A DNA stretch of 64,000 nt from Filifactor alocis ATCC 35896 (GTDB taxonomy: Bacteria > Bacillota > Clostridia > Peptostreptococcales > Filifactoraceae), in the NCBI RefSeq assembly GCF_000163895.2, contig NC_016630.1, forward strand, positions 1,116,001 to 1,180,000, given 5' to 3'. Numbering within the stretch: position 1 is the first letter of the stretch; every line of letters begins with the position of its first letter. The position numbers and the translations under genes are program-made. This document shows positions 30,914-39,976 of this stretch, piece by piece. Under the pieces are notes generated by a model. The model was given only the letters and a program-made list of their open reading frames with translations. It had not been told where the DNA came from and made no database searches.

Positions 30914-31090
30914 CTATTTTGCAATAACTTCTCTACCTTTGTAATGTCCACATTCTGCACATACATGATGTGGTAAAGCGAATTCTCCACAGTTTGAACA
31001 TTTTACCAATGTTTTTGCTGTCATTTTCATATTTGCAGATCTTCTTGATCTTGTTGCACTTTTTGCGGTTTTTCTCTTTGGTACTGCCAT
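30914..31090 (-). CDS. rpmF: 50S ribosomal protein L32
   Basis: A 58-residue protein beginning MAVPKRKTAKSATRSRRSAN. Two CxxC pairs (KCSNCGE and VCAECGHY) form the zinc-ribbon seen in the zinc-binding version of L32. The C-terminus GHYKGREVIAK is typical. AAGGAGGTAG precedes the ATG. It directly follows the DUF177 gene with a 15-base gap, the usual arrangement yceD-rpmF. The gene plsX that often follows is not here; the strand continues into tRNA-Ser and the rRNA operon. Confidence 0.97.
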   Translation of the reverse strand: MAVPKRKTAKSATRSRRSANMKMTAKTLVKCSNCGEFALPHHVCAECGHYKGREVIAK

Positions 31091-31105
31091 TTCTTTCTAC
31101 CTCCT

Positions 31106-31615
31106 TTAGTTCAATAATTCTCTCAACTTTGCCATTCTTTCATCTATCGGTTTTTCAACTTCAGGACAATCACAAGGTCCATCATTTAAATTATGTCCAC
31201 AGGTAGGACAAACACCCAAACAATCGTCTTTGCACAATAGTTTGAATGGTATTTCATCCCAAATTTGTACCCATACCAAATCCCATAGATTCAACTGATC
31301 TTTTTCATAACAATAGCTATCGAAATCCATAAAGTATTCTTCTTCCTCTGTTACCAAAACGACCAAAAATGGCTTGTCGACCGAAATTTCAATTTCCTTC
31401 AAACACTTGGAACAAGGTACGGACAATAAGGTCTTCACACTGCCGTCGAAAACTAGATTGTCTTCATGATAGCGAACACGACCTTCCACAACGGGCGTTT
31501 CTAAAAAAAGAACATTGTCATAATTGGCATTACATTCTTCTAAGGGGATGACATCATTTACAGAAATACTTTTCTTTTTTCTTTTTTTTACATCAGTAAT
31601 ATCTATAACCGCCAT
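31106..31615 (-). CDS. DUF177 (YceD-like) protein
   Basis: A 169-residue protein of the DUF177 family, almost always encoded just upstream of rpmF. Visible are CSKCLKE in the middle and a C-terminal zinc-ribbon-like CLGVCPTCGHNLNDGPCDC. Homologues in bacteria and plastids are linked to 23S rRNA accumulation, so a role in ribosome assembly is likely. ATG 31615 has CAGGAGGG before it; an upstream TTG/ATG at 31639 is less likely. The order ackA-DUF177-rpmF is common in clostridia. Confidence 0.9.
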   Translation of the reverse strand: MAVIDITDVKKRKKKSISVNDVIPLEECNANYDNVLFLETPVVEGRVRYHEDNLVFDGSVKTLLSVPCSKCLKEIEISVDKPFLVVLVTEEEEYFMDFDSYCYEKDQLNLWDLVWVQIWDEIPFKLLCKDDCLGVCPTCGHNLNDGPCDCPEVEKPIDERMAKLRELLN

Positions 31616-31729
31616 GACGCCCTCCTGATAATTCAACATTTCTCATTATACAAAGCGTTTCGTGTTTTGTCAATATTTTTGTATATCTGTAAAGTATATT
31701 TCCGGAATCTTTAATACAGATATCAAAAA

Positions 31730-32923
31730 CTATTTTACTAATGCTAAAGTATCTCTTGCAATCATCAGTTCTTCGTTTGTTGGAATTACCATTACCGGAA
31801 TTTTAGAGTCTTTCGTAGAAATAAACATTTCTTTTCCTCTTTGTTTATTTGCTTCTTCATCCAAAGCGATTCCCCATGCTTTAAATCCTTCACAGATTGC
31901 TGCTCTATCTTTTGCTGAGTTTTCTCCCAAGCCTGCTGTAAAGATAATTCCATCTACTCGTCCAAGTACTGCAGCATACGCTCCAATTGTTTCTCTCACT
32001 CTTAGACGGAAAGTCTCAAGTGTCACTTGTGCTCTCTCATTACCTTTTGCTGCTTCTTCTTCAATATCTCTAAAGTCAGAACTTACACCGGAAAGTCCTA
32101 ATACCCCGGATTGTTTATTCATTAAGTTATTTACTTCTTCAATGCTCAAATTTTCTTTTTGCATTAAGAAAGGAACAATAGCCGGATCGATATCTCCACA
32201 TCGCGTTCCCATAATTAAGCCTGCTAAAGGAGTGAAGCCCATGGATGTTTCTACAGATTTTCCTCCCTTAACCGCTGCTATAGATGCACCGTTTCCTAAG
32301 TGACAGGTAATCAAATTAAGTTCTTCCGGTTTTTTACCTAACAAAGCAGCTGCCTGAATAGACACAAATCTGTGAGATGTTCCATGGAATCCATATTTTC
32401 TAATTCCGTATTTTTCGTAATATTCATAAGGGATTCCATATAGGAACGCTTCTTTTGGCATTGTTTGATGGAATGCAGTATCAAATACAGCAACCATTGG
32501 TACTTCAGGAAGAATTTCTCTACAAGCAGAGATTCCAATCAAGTTTGGAGGATTGTGTAGTGGTGCCAATTCGATGCAATCTTCCAATGCTTTGATTACT
32601 TCTTCCATCAAAACGCAAGATTCCGCAAACTTTTCTCCACCATGTACTACACGATGTCCCACAGCTCCAATTTCTTCCATAGATGCAATTGCACCGTATT
32701 CTTCATTTACAAGTGCTTCTAATACTAATTTTAAAGCTACCTTATGGTCTTCCATCGGTACTTTGATAATTTCTTTTTCTTTATTTGCTGATTCGTGTTT
32801 CAAGATAGAGCCTTCAATTCCGATTCTTTCCACAAGACCTTTCGCTAACACATGCTCATTTTCCATATCAATCAATTGATATTTCAAAGAAGAACTTCCG
32901 CAGTTGATGACTAATATTTTCAC
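31730..32923 (-). CDS. ackA: Acetate kinase
   Basis: A 397-residue enzyme making ATP and acetate from acetyl phosphate. Motifs: LVINCGSSSLKYQLID at the N-terminus (phosphate-binding), GHRVVHGGEKF near residue 88, HNPPN near 120, VFDTAFHQTMP near 147 and FHGTSHRFVS near 178, with GNGASIAAVKGGKSVETSMG near 210. The start is GTG with AAAGGGGA upstream. Phosphotransacetylase is not adjacent. In an amino-acid fermenter this gene gives substrate-level ATP from acetyl-CoA. Confidence 0.97.
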   Translation of the reverse strand: MKILVINCGSSSLKYQLIDMENEHVLAKGLVERIGIEGSILKHESANKEKEIIKVPMEDHKVALKLVLEALVNEEYGAIASMEEIGAVGHRVVHGGEKFAESCVLMEEVIKALEDCIELAPLHNPPNLIGISACREILPEVPMVAVFDTAFHQTMPKEAFLYGIPYEYYEKYGIRKYGFHGTSHRFVSIQAAALLGKKPEELNLITCHLGNGASIAAVKGGKSVETSMGFTPLAGLIMGTRCGDIDPAIVPFLMQKENLSIEEVNNLMNKQSGVLGLSGVSSDFRDIEEEAAKGNERAQVTLETFRLRVRETIGAYAAVLGRVDGIIFTAGLGENSAKDRAAICEGFKAWGIALDEEANKQRGKEMFISTKDSKIPVMVIPTNEELMIARDTLALVK

Positions 32924-33286
32924 TATATTTCCCCTTTCTAATACAAAGAAGACAGCTACCAGAAGTTAGCTTCTCCCATGTTTTTTTGCATTTTTTTATT
33001 TTTTCATCAATAGAATACAACAAAATTACATTAAAATCAATTTAAATTTCATTTTTCCTACTGATTAAAGTATTGTTTTGTCATTGTAAAGGATAAACTA
33101 TCATTCTAAAATGCTACTACTTTTTATCTCAATTTGATTTCTTGCTATTTTAGTAAACAATACCACTTTTTCTCTGTATATGATTTTTTAAAAAATTATA
33201 GTACGAATCACTAATTATCATTATACATTATAAATTCATCATGATATACTGTACTGGATGAATTTATAAAAAAGGAGATAGTGTTT
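32924..33286. promoter_or_regulatory. Divergent intergenic region between ackA and the YeiH-like gene
   Basis: No gene is seen. For the plus strand TGATATACT at 33242-33250 is an extended -10 box 37 bases before the ATG. For ackA a precise promoter cannot be chosen in the AT-rich sequence. Confidence 0.5.
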
Positions 33287-34312
33287 ATGAAATCATTTTC
33301 AAAAAATTTTTATGGCATCTTACTATGTTTACTCATTGCAACGCCGGCATGGTTCTTAGGGAAGACTCTTCCTTTGGTTGGTGCTCCGGTATTTGCTATC
33401 TTCATCGGAATGATTGTAAATACATTTTACAAGGATAGAGCCAAAACCGGAGCCGGAATTAAATTTACATCAAAATATATTCTACAGTTCGCAGTTGTCT
33501 TGCTGGGATTCGGTCTCAACTTATCACAAGTCTTGATGGTGGGAACAACTTCTTTGCCAATTATTTTATCCACTATCACAACTTCTCTGTTCTGTGCGTG
33601 GTTATTACAAAAAAAATTCAACCTTGACAGCAATACGGCTACCTTAGTAGGCGTCGGGTCTTCCATCTGTGGTGGTTCAGCAATTGCTGCAACAGCTCCT
33701 GTCATCAAAGCGGATGAAGAAGAAATTGCAAAAGCTATTTCTGTAATTTTCTTATTCAACATTTTGGCAGCACTGATATTTCCCACACTCGGCGACTTGA
33801 TAGGACTGTCTAACAACGGATTTTCAGTCTTTGCAGGAACCGCAGTCAACGATACTTCTTCTGTTACCGCAACCGCAACAACATGGGACAGTATACACAA
33901 CTCAAACACCTTGGAAGGTGCAACAATTGTAAAATTAACAAGAACACTCGCAATTATTCCGATTACATTAGGGTTATCTTTCTATCAAATCTACAAACAA
34001 AAACAACAAGGCGCTTCCTCGCACGAAAAGGTAAGCATCAAAAAAGTGTTCCCAATATTTATTCTGTTTTTTGTATTAGCATCTATCTTAACTACTTTCT
34101 TAACCAAAAATGGAATTGATACTGATGTCTTTCATTACTTCAAAGTCCTTTCCAAGTTCTGTATTGTGATGGCAATGGCAGCGATTGGATTGAATACCGA
34201 CATCATCAAACTGATTAAAACCGGCGGACAAGCCATCTTTCTTGGCGGAAGTTGTTGGATCGCCATCACCCTGGTTGATCTATTGATGCAACGATTCCTC
34301 AATCTTTGGTAA
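33287..34312 (+). CDS. YeiH-family (UPF0324) putative sulfate/anion exporter
   Basis: A 341-residue membrane protein with about ten hydrophobic segments. Family motifs include LLGFGLNLSQVL near residue 75, VGVGSSICGGSAIAATAPVI near 120 and FAGTAVNDTSSVTATA near 185. YeiH relatives are annotated as putative sulfate exporters; substrate in this organism is unproven. I use ATG 33287 because AAAGGAG lies nine bases upstream; GTG 33281 is too close to it. The DUF4364 gene follows on the same strand after 140 bases. Confidence 0.88.
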   Translation: MKSFSKNFYGILLCLLIATPAWFLGKTLPLVGAPVFAIFIGMIVNTFYKDRAKTGAGIKFTSKYILQFAVVLLGFGLNLSQVLMVGTTSLPIILSTITTSLFCAWLLQKKFNLDSNTATLVGVGSSICGGSAIAATAPVIKADEEEIAKAISVIFLFNILAALIFPTLGDLIGLSNNGFSVFAGTAVNDTSSVTATATTWDSIHNSNTLEGATIVKLTRTLAIIPITLGLSFYQIYKQKQQGASSHEKVSIKKVFPIFILFFVLASILTTFLTKNGIDTDVFHYFKVLSKFCIVMAMAAIGLNTDIIKLIKTGGQAIFLGGSCWIAITLVDLLMQRFLNLW

Positions 34313-34452
34313 CATTTTTGTTGTAAAAAATGAAATTTGCTCTGAATCTTTGATAAACTATCTACAAGAGTATGTCAAAATATGGTATGATGGATACATC
34401 ATAGGTACATTAATTTGATTCTTATAAAAAGCAATTTAAAAGAGGTTTTGAA

Positions 34453-34995
34453 ATGTTTGATAGAACAGCAAAAAAATTAGCAGAAGAAAAATTATATATT
34501 CTATTTGTATTGAAAAACGCAAATGTTTCATTATCAAAAAATATATTGACTCATATTTTTTTGGAAAATGAACTTCTTGATTTTTTCTCCTTACAACAAT
34601 ATTTATATGAACTGAATGAGGATGGATTTATTCAAGAGATGCAATCGAGTTCTCCTGCTCGTTTCGTCATTACTGAAAAAGGAGAAGAAGTCCTTTGTTT
34701 TTTCGAAAACCAGTTGTCATTCTCCAAAAGAGAACAAGTCTTAATTTACTTGGATGACAAAAAAGATTCTCTTATCAAAGAAAAAGAAATCAAAGCTACC
34801 TATGAAAAAACAGATGACAAAAATTACTCCGTCTGTCTATCCATGGCAAACGAAGACACCAATATATTTTGCCTGAATATTACCGTTCCGTCTGTTGCAC
34901 TCGCAAGGACAATATGCCAAAATTGGGATGAATCATCTGCAGAAATTTACACTAATGTAGTAACATCTCTTATGCCAAACAAAAAACAAAGTTAG
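34453..34995 (+). CDS. DUF4364-family protein
   Basis: A 180-residue soluble protein. The N-terminal 80 residues look like a winged helix-turn-helix (LYILFVLKNANVSLSKNIL to RFVITEKGEEVLCFF), and the C-terminal part is a small mixed domain ending in SAEIYTNVVTSLM. DUF4364 proteins are common in clostridia and resemble PadR-type regulators. Targets and ligand are unknown. AAGAGGTTTTG precedes the ATG. Confidence 0.82.
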   Translation: MFDRTAKKLAEEKLYILFVLKNANVSLSKNILTHIFLENELLDFFSLQQYLYELNEDGFIQEMQSSSPARFVITEKGEEVLCFFENQLSFSKREQVLIYLDDKKDSLIKEKEIKATYEKTDDKNYSVCLSMANEDTNIFCLNITVPSVALARTICQNWDESSAEIYTNVVTSLMPNKKQS

Positions 34996-35330
34996 TATGA
35001 ATTCTATAAAAAATCTATTTCATATATAGCAAAACAAATAAGGATAAGGATAAATTTATGATTTTACAGGAACAATATGATGTGACATTAAAAACTAACT
35101 AACAGAGTTGTCATAAGTTCAAATTTAAAAGAAATGCCTCTTAATCCTGTCTTTCTTGAAGCGAAAGAAAATGCTACTCTAATTTAAGAGAGAATAAAAT
35201 AATAGACATCAATTTTGTGTAATACTATGAGAACGATTCAAATAAATTACAGTACAAAAAATAACTATTTTTTAAAATGTCATGATTCATCTTATCGTCA
35301 CGACAAACATAAAAACACAGCATAAAAATA
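34996..35330. other. Intergenic, no gene seen
   Basis: AT-rich sequence after the DUF4364 gene, with stop codons in all frames and no ribosome binding site followed by a credible frame. Confidence 0.5.
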
Positions 35331-35368
35331 AAGACTCAATCTGCTCAGTTATTCAGATTGAGTCTTTT
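35331..35368 (-). terminator. Terminator between convergent DUF4364 and DUF2339 genes
   Basis: AAGACTCAATCTG and CAGATTGAGTCTT form a perfect 13-pair stem around a 10-base loop. T-rich sequence follows in both directions, so it can serve both genes. Confidence 0.9.
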
Positions 35369-35387
35369 AATTTCTTTATGTTTTTTT

Positions 35388-38342
35388 CTATTCGTTTTCA
35401 CTATTCTTATCCCTAAATTTCACACTCAACTTATTGTAAATAAAGCTGATTGCAAAGCAAAGTATGGCACCGACTATCATGGATAAAACTCTTTTTATAG
35501 AATTTTCGCCCCGCATGTCCACAGCAATAAATTTTAATACCACCAATATCGTCAGGCAGAGTCCATAATCTCTAAGCCCTTTCATCGCCCACTTAAATCC
35601 TAACGCTATAGAAATAACAGCGACTACAAGACCGGCAATATTATATAAGAATGAGACTATCTCCACATTCAGCAATCCGTTTAATATAGAAAAAGTTAAT
35701 ACTAAATATTTTAAACCTAATAACACATGTGTAAAATAAGGAATTACGTCTCTTTTTAATATCTCTTTTGACTGAACGACAGCTATTGCTATTGTAAATG
35801 TACAGTAAACATACAATGCCACTGTACCATTCACAAAATTAATATTTCTAATCCCTACAAAATATAATATAGCGGTAGCAACATAAAAAATGGAAGAAAG
35901 GGTAGAATCATCCAAAACTCCTCCATGGTCTGTCATTTTGAAATTCTCATCTTCCCAATTCTTAAAATATCCTATTGTCACAAAACCTAACATGAAAAGT
36001 ACAATGACAGCATAAGTGATAGAGTTATATAATACGCTTGACTCTGCGGTTGCTCCGGTTGTTGCATTAAAGTTAATCAACAAAATTGATGTTAAACATA
36101 GAGGAAGTCCTATGATTTTAAATACAGCAAGATTCTTGTAATGTTTTGTCTTATATATATCAAACAAAAGATACACAAAAGCAACTATATTCAGCGTACC
36201 ATAAACATAATTCATAACATTCGACTGAATATACAAGTTAATCGACATGTTTAACAAAATAGGAGCTATGTTGTCAATTAGTAAAATAACAACTATTAGC
36301 AAATAATTCACTTCCTTATGAATTACCTTGCCCACAATATAGAGAATGACACAAAGTACGATAAGCCCTGAGATGTTACCGTTAAACAAAGTCTTGTTAA
36401 TCCCTAACAATACCGATCCGATAACTAAGCTAAAAAAGATGTCATAAGGTTTTCTAATGTTTTTCCAAAGTAGATTGATAGCTAAATATTGCATGAAAGC
36501 TACAATAAATATTGTCAAATATATCAATACTGCTTTCCCATTGATTTCTGAGATGAGCAATTGATATAAGGTTATAAATGCAACACCTGTGTTTATCATA
36601 CTGATAGGGATTTTCTCAAGACTTTTTTCAGAATTTTCTTCCTCCCTATATAAAATATTATCTATAGTGAAAAGTCCTATTACAGCTAATAAAGCCAGCC
36701 ACTTGCATCCGGATACAGTTAACGAAAATAATCCTATATACGACAAAAAGGACAAATTCAATGCAGTGGTCAAAAACTCTTTGTTAACTTTATAAGCGTT
36801 AGCTACCATGCTCACACAAACTAAGGTTATAAATGCAAATAGTAGAACTCTATCAAAGTCCGTTTCAACTACAAAGATACTAAATATAAGAACAACAAGT
36901 GTAGATACACAAGTTACTACCGTAGTGATAATTAATTTCTTTTTGTCTGATAATGCCCTGTATAACAGAAAACATATTGCTGAAAATGCAACCATACATA
37001 CTAACGCCAACCGGTTGAAACTTGAAAGATTATCGAGAAATGAAAATACATACGCAGCAAACGATAAATTCAAAGAAACAACCAAATGCTTCTTACCTAT
37101 TTTATTAGAAACAACACCCATTCCCACACAAATGAAACTGATAAATGTCAGCAATATCAAATTAGCAATATCACTACCGCTTTCCGTTATGCTTATTAGC
37201 AGAACAATAAAACTAAGAGTATAAATTAGTATTGTCGTATAAAAAAGTTCTTTTTCATTCGATAGTACCTTATACAAAGCAAACAGTATTACTCCAAAGA
37301 CTGCGACACAAAGTGATGACAACATTTGAAATTGAGGATAATATTCAAAAAATAATATAATAAATGAAACAAAAGACATATTCAGTGTAATCACCGAGTA
37401 TTTTTTATTCATTTTGAAAGAATTACCTACGATACTTACGCATACCAAAACCATGAAAGCAAACAACAAAGTTCTATCCATGCCGGTGTGCGCCAGACTC
37501 AGTCCCATCAAAAGCGTGATAATACTACCCATATACGCTATTATCACAGTAAAAAACATCTGTATTTTGTTCGATAAAAAGATGAAAAGTATAGCCCATA
37601 TCAAGCACAGAATCAGCGTCATGTTGTTATCGACTAAATGAAACGCTAAATTAGCTGATAAGATATCTATGTATATTACTCCTGCACCCGTGCCAAGCAA
37701 TATAGCATAAATCGGATTTTTATCTTTAAGGATGAACTTCAACCCAGCTCCACTCAACAAAATACCAACTAAAAATATAAGCCCGACTTTTGTTTCTGAA
37801 GTCATTTTATTCCAAATCATAGCTACAAAAGACCCGGTAGCTACAAAGAGCAAAAGAGCTGATAATGCGCCGATAATGTATTTCCCAACCATAGCTTCCC
37901 CACGCGGCTTGCCGTCATTTGTCTTGATTCTTTTCGGAAACTTAACATCAGGCAACTCAAAGCGCGGTGTTTTTTTACCGGAAGCTGTTGTGATAGGCAA
38001 TTTTTTCTTTAGTGTCTCTGCCTTTGAAATAGAAGAACCCGATTTTTCGATTTCTGTTTTTTCATCATGAATTTCCATTTCAGAACTTTGAATATCAGAA
38101 ATCTCTATCTTATGTTTTTCAAGCAGTTGTTCTTTGAACAAATTAGGATCATTTTCAAGAGAGTCAATTTCTGTCGCAATCTTTACCGCTTCATCCAAAG
38201 CTGTATTTCCCTGTAACTTGGTCTGAAGTCCATTTATTATCTGATTTTGTTCATCAATCTTTCGATAACAAGCATCCATTCTATATTTTAAATCGTGAAT
38301 TTGAATTTCAAGCTCTTCTACGCGAGTCTTTATGCTCTTCAC
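35388..38342 (-). CDS. Large DUF2339 multi-pass membrane protein
   Basis: A 984-residue protein. Residues 1-45 form a predicted coiled coil (KTRVEELEIQIHDLKYRMDA), 45-150 are a charged linker, and from about 150 onward there are more than twenty hydrophobic segments. The family is DUF2339, common in bacteria and of unknown function. Between residues 288 and about 570 there are three tandem copies of a roughly 103-residue unit, each beginning like LLFAFMVLVCVSIVGN, LILLTFISFICVGMGV and LLFAFITLVCVSMVAN and containing a TLNMSFVSF / SLNLSFAAY / ALNLSFLSY core. GTG start with GGAGGT upstream. Monocistronic. Confidence 0.85.
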   Translation of the reverse strand: MKSIKTRVEELEIQIHDLKYRMDACYRKIDEQNQIINGLQTKLQGNTALDEAVKIATEIDSLENDPNLFKEQLLEKHKIEISDIQSSEMEIHDEKTEIEKSGSSISKAETLKKKLPITTASGKKTPRFELPDVKFPKRIKTNDGKPRGEAMVGKYIIGALSALLLFVATGSFVAMIWNKMTSETKVGLIFLVGILLSGAGLKFILKDKNPIYAILLGTGAGVIYIDILSANLAFHLVDNNMTLILCLIWAILFIFLSNKIQMFFTVIIAYMGSIITLLMGLSLAHTGMDRTLLFAFMVLVCVSIVGNSFKMNKKYSVITLNMSFVSFIILFFEYYPQFQMLSSLCVAVFGVILFALYKVLSNEKELFYTTILIYTLSFIVLLISITESGSDIANLILLTFISFICVGMGVVSNKIGKKHLVVSLNLSFAAYVFSFLDNLSSFNRLALVCMVAFSAICFLLYRALSDKKKLIITTVVTCVSTLVVLIFSIFVVETDFDRVLLFAFITLVCVSMVANAYKVNKEFLTTALNLSFLSYIGLFSLTVSGCKWLALLAVIGLFTIDNILYREEENSEKSLEKIPISMINTGVAFITLYQLLISEINGKAVLIYLTIFIVAFMQYLAINLLWKNIRKPYDIFFSLVIGSVLLGINKTLFNGNISGLIVLCVILYIVGKVIHKEVNYLLIVVILLIDNIAPILLNMSINLYIQSNVMNYVYGTLNIVAFVYLLFDIYKTKHYKNLAVFKIIGLPLCLTSILLINFNATTGATAESSVLYNSITYAVIVLFMLGFVTIGYFKNWEDENFKMTDHGGVLDDSTLSSIFYVATAILYFVGIRNINFVNGTVALYVYCTFTIAIAVVQSKEILKRDVIPYFTHVLLGLKYLVLTFSILNGLLNVEIVSFLYNIAGLVVAVISIALGFKWAMKGLRDYGLCLTILVVLKFIAVDMRGENSIKRVLSMIVGAILCFAISFIYNKLSVKFRDKNSENE

Positions 38343-38619
38343 AAATCTACCTCCAATAACTTATAAAATAATATTGAACCTTGTAATACGGACAATCTTT
38401 TGTCTTCCAAAGAATCTGCTTGCCGTATGTACTGTCCTGAATTTTCAAAAAATACGATAACTGTCTTTTATGATAGCATACAAACTCCTTTTTTCAAAAT
38501 CTATTTTTATGAATTATTGAAATAAATTATTAACCTCACCGAATCAGTATTATCATCAAAAACTGTCACGAAAATAAAAATCGTATACCTTCACAATAAT
38601 CACAAAATTTTATAGCTAT
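38343..38619. other. Intergenic, no gene seen
   Basis: AT-rich leader and spacer between the DUF2339 gene and dps. No gene supported. Confidence 0.5.
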
Positions 38620-38646
38620 AAAAAAAGAGTTGTTTTTCAACAACCC
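38620..38646 (-). terminator. Terminator after dps
   Basis: On the minus strand GGGTTGTT-GAAA-AACAACTC forms a hairpin followed by TTTTTT. Confidence 0.75.
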
Positions 38647-38715
38647 TTTCTTCGCATATTTATATAGGATTTAAAAATATACTTTCGACTTCTATTTCCT
38701 TACTTGTTTCTTCTC

Positions 38716-39154
38716 TTATTTCACGCTTGAGTTAATGAACCATAACTGTTTGCTATGGTAAGCAATTTGTTCTTCCATCAATGAAACAGCTTCTGTCCAA
38801 CCCAATCCATCTGCTTTCGATTTGATGTCTTTTGCGTTGTCAATCAATGTTTTAACATCTTCTTGAAGGATTTGCAACACTTCCAAAGAACTGAATTCTC
38901 TTGGATCCACCTCTTTGATAGTAGCTTTTTCTAAATAGTCACTCAATTTGCAATCAGGCATTACTCCGAATATTTTTTGATGTTCTGCCACTGCATCAAA
39001 GTGAAGGAATGTAGTATCGTACATCATTTCTGTAAATTCATGGATAGATTTGAATGCAAGTCCTGTCACATTCCAATGTAAATTGTGTAATTTAAATGTC
39101 ATTACCGCCAAGTTAGATAAATATAAATCAAATTCTTTTTTTTAAGTTCATCAT
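38716..39154 (-). pseudogene. dps: Dps-family ferritin-like protein gene with a frameshift in an A8 tract
   Basis: The intact part, 38716-39111, encodes 130 residues of a Dps/ferritin-like protein with FKLHNLHWNVTG, HFDAVAEHQKIFG and EEQIAYHSKQLWF, which supply the ferroxidase-type ligands. The natural start, ATG at 39154 with AGGAGGAT eight bases upstream, reads M-M-N-L-K-K-R-I-stop. Removing one A from the run of eight (39136-39143 as T on the plus strand) gives MMNLKKEFDLYLSNLAVMTF, a normal Dps start of about 146 residues in total. So either the sequence or the genome carries a one-base insertion, or slippage on A8 restores the frame. Dps proteins store iron and protect DNA from peroxide. 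Confidence 0.85.
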
Positions 39155-39290
39155 AATAAAATCCTCCTCTGTTATTTACTACTCTCTATTTCTTATAACT
39201 CATTTAACTACTGGCTATGATACCCCTTCATTGATTGTCTAAACAAAATATACTGATTATTTTTATTTTTTAATTCTGAATCTCAAATAT

Positions 39291-39920
39291 TTACAATCCT
39301 AACAAACATTTTCTGAGTTCGGATGGATGATTAAAATAGTATGTGCTTTCAGAAAAATCATGGTTGCTCTGGATTCCCCAGCCTGCTGCTGCAAAATCCA
39401 CTCCGGCTCGAAGTGCACATTTTAAATCTGAAATCGCATCACCGACATAAATCACTTTTTCTTTCTGTGTCTTATTTTCTTCAATAAATTTGTTTAACGG
39501 ATCAGGATGAGGTTTTGGCATAAGAACGTCATCAGCACCAATAATTTGATTAAAGATTCCATCCATTTGAAAACGTTCCACATCCACTTGTGCTTCTGCA
39601 TTTGTTCTCGATGTCACAATTCCAAGACCGTAGCCTGATTCTTTGAGTTCATATAACAACTCCTTCATCCCTTCAAAAAAAGAAATTGTATGTTGATACC
39701 TTACGACTCCATCATACCACTCTTGGATAAACGCTCTCTTATCTTTCACACCAAAGTTTTCCATAGTTTGATTGGTTGTACAACCAAAAATATGTTCCAA
39801 ATCTTTTTTCTCTACAATTTTCCCCTCTAATTTTTCCAGCGCTTCTTTCACCGCACAAAGATTCGCTTCCCATGTGTTTAAAATAGTCATATCTAAATCA
39901 AAAACAATATATTGATACAA
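39291..39920 (-). CDS. HAD-superfamily phosphatase, phosphoglycolate-phosphatase-like
   Basis: A 209-residue hydrolase with motif I VFDLDMTILNTW near the N-terminus, motif II Thr in LGIVTSRTNA near residue 105, motif III Lys in LMPKPHPDPLN and motif IV VIYVGDAISDLKCA near 170. A helical cap lies between motifs I and II. Substrates of this subfamily are small sugar phosphates or phosphoglycolate. I start at TTG 39920, with GAGGAG seven bases upstream; the ORF is open to 39944 but that would put the binding site inside. It lies between dps and cinA. Confidence 0.87.
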   Translation of the reverse strand: MYQYIVFDLDMTILNTWEANLCAVKEALEKLEGKIVEKKDLEHIFGCTTNQTMENFGVKDKRAFIQEWYDGVVRYQHTISFFEGMKELLYELKESGYGLGIVTSRTNAEAQVDVERFQMDGIFNQIIGADDVLMPKPHPDPLNKFIEENKTQKEKVIYVGDAISDLKCALRAGVDFAAAGWGIQSNHDFSESTYYFNHPSELRKCLLGL

Positions 39921-39976
39921 AATAATTCTCCTCTTTCTTCTCAATAAAATATTTGTTATCCGAATTTTCTTATATC

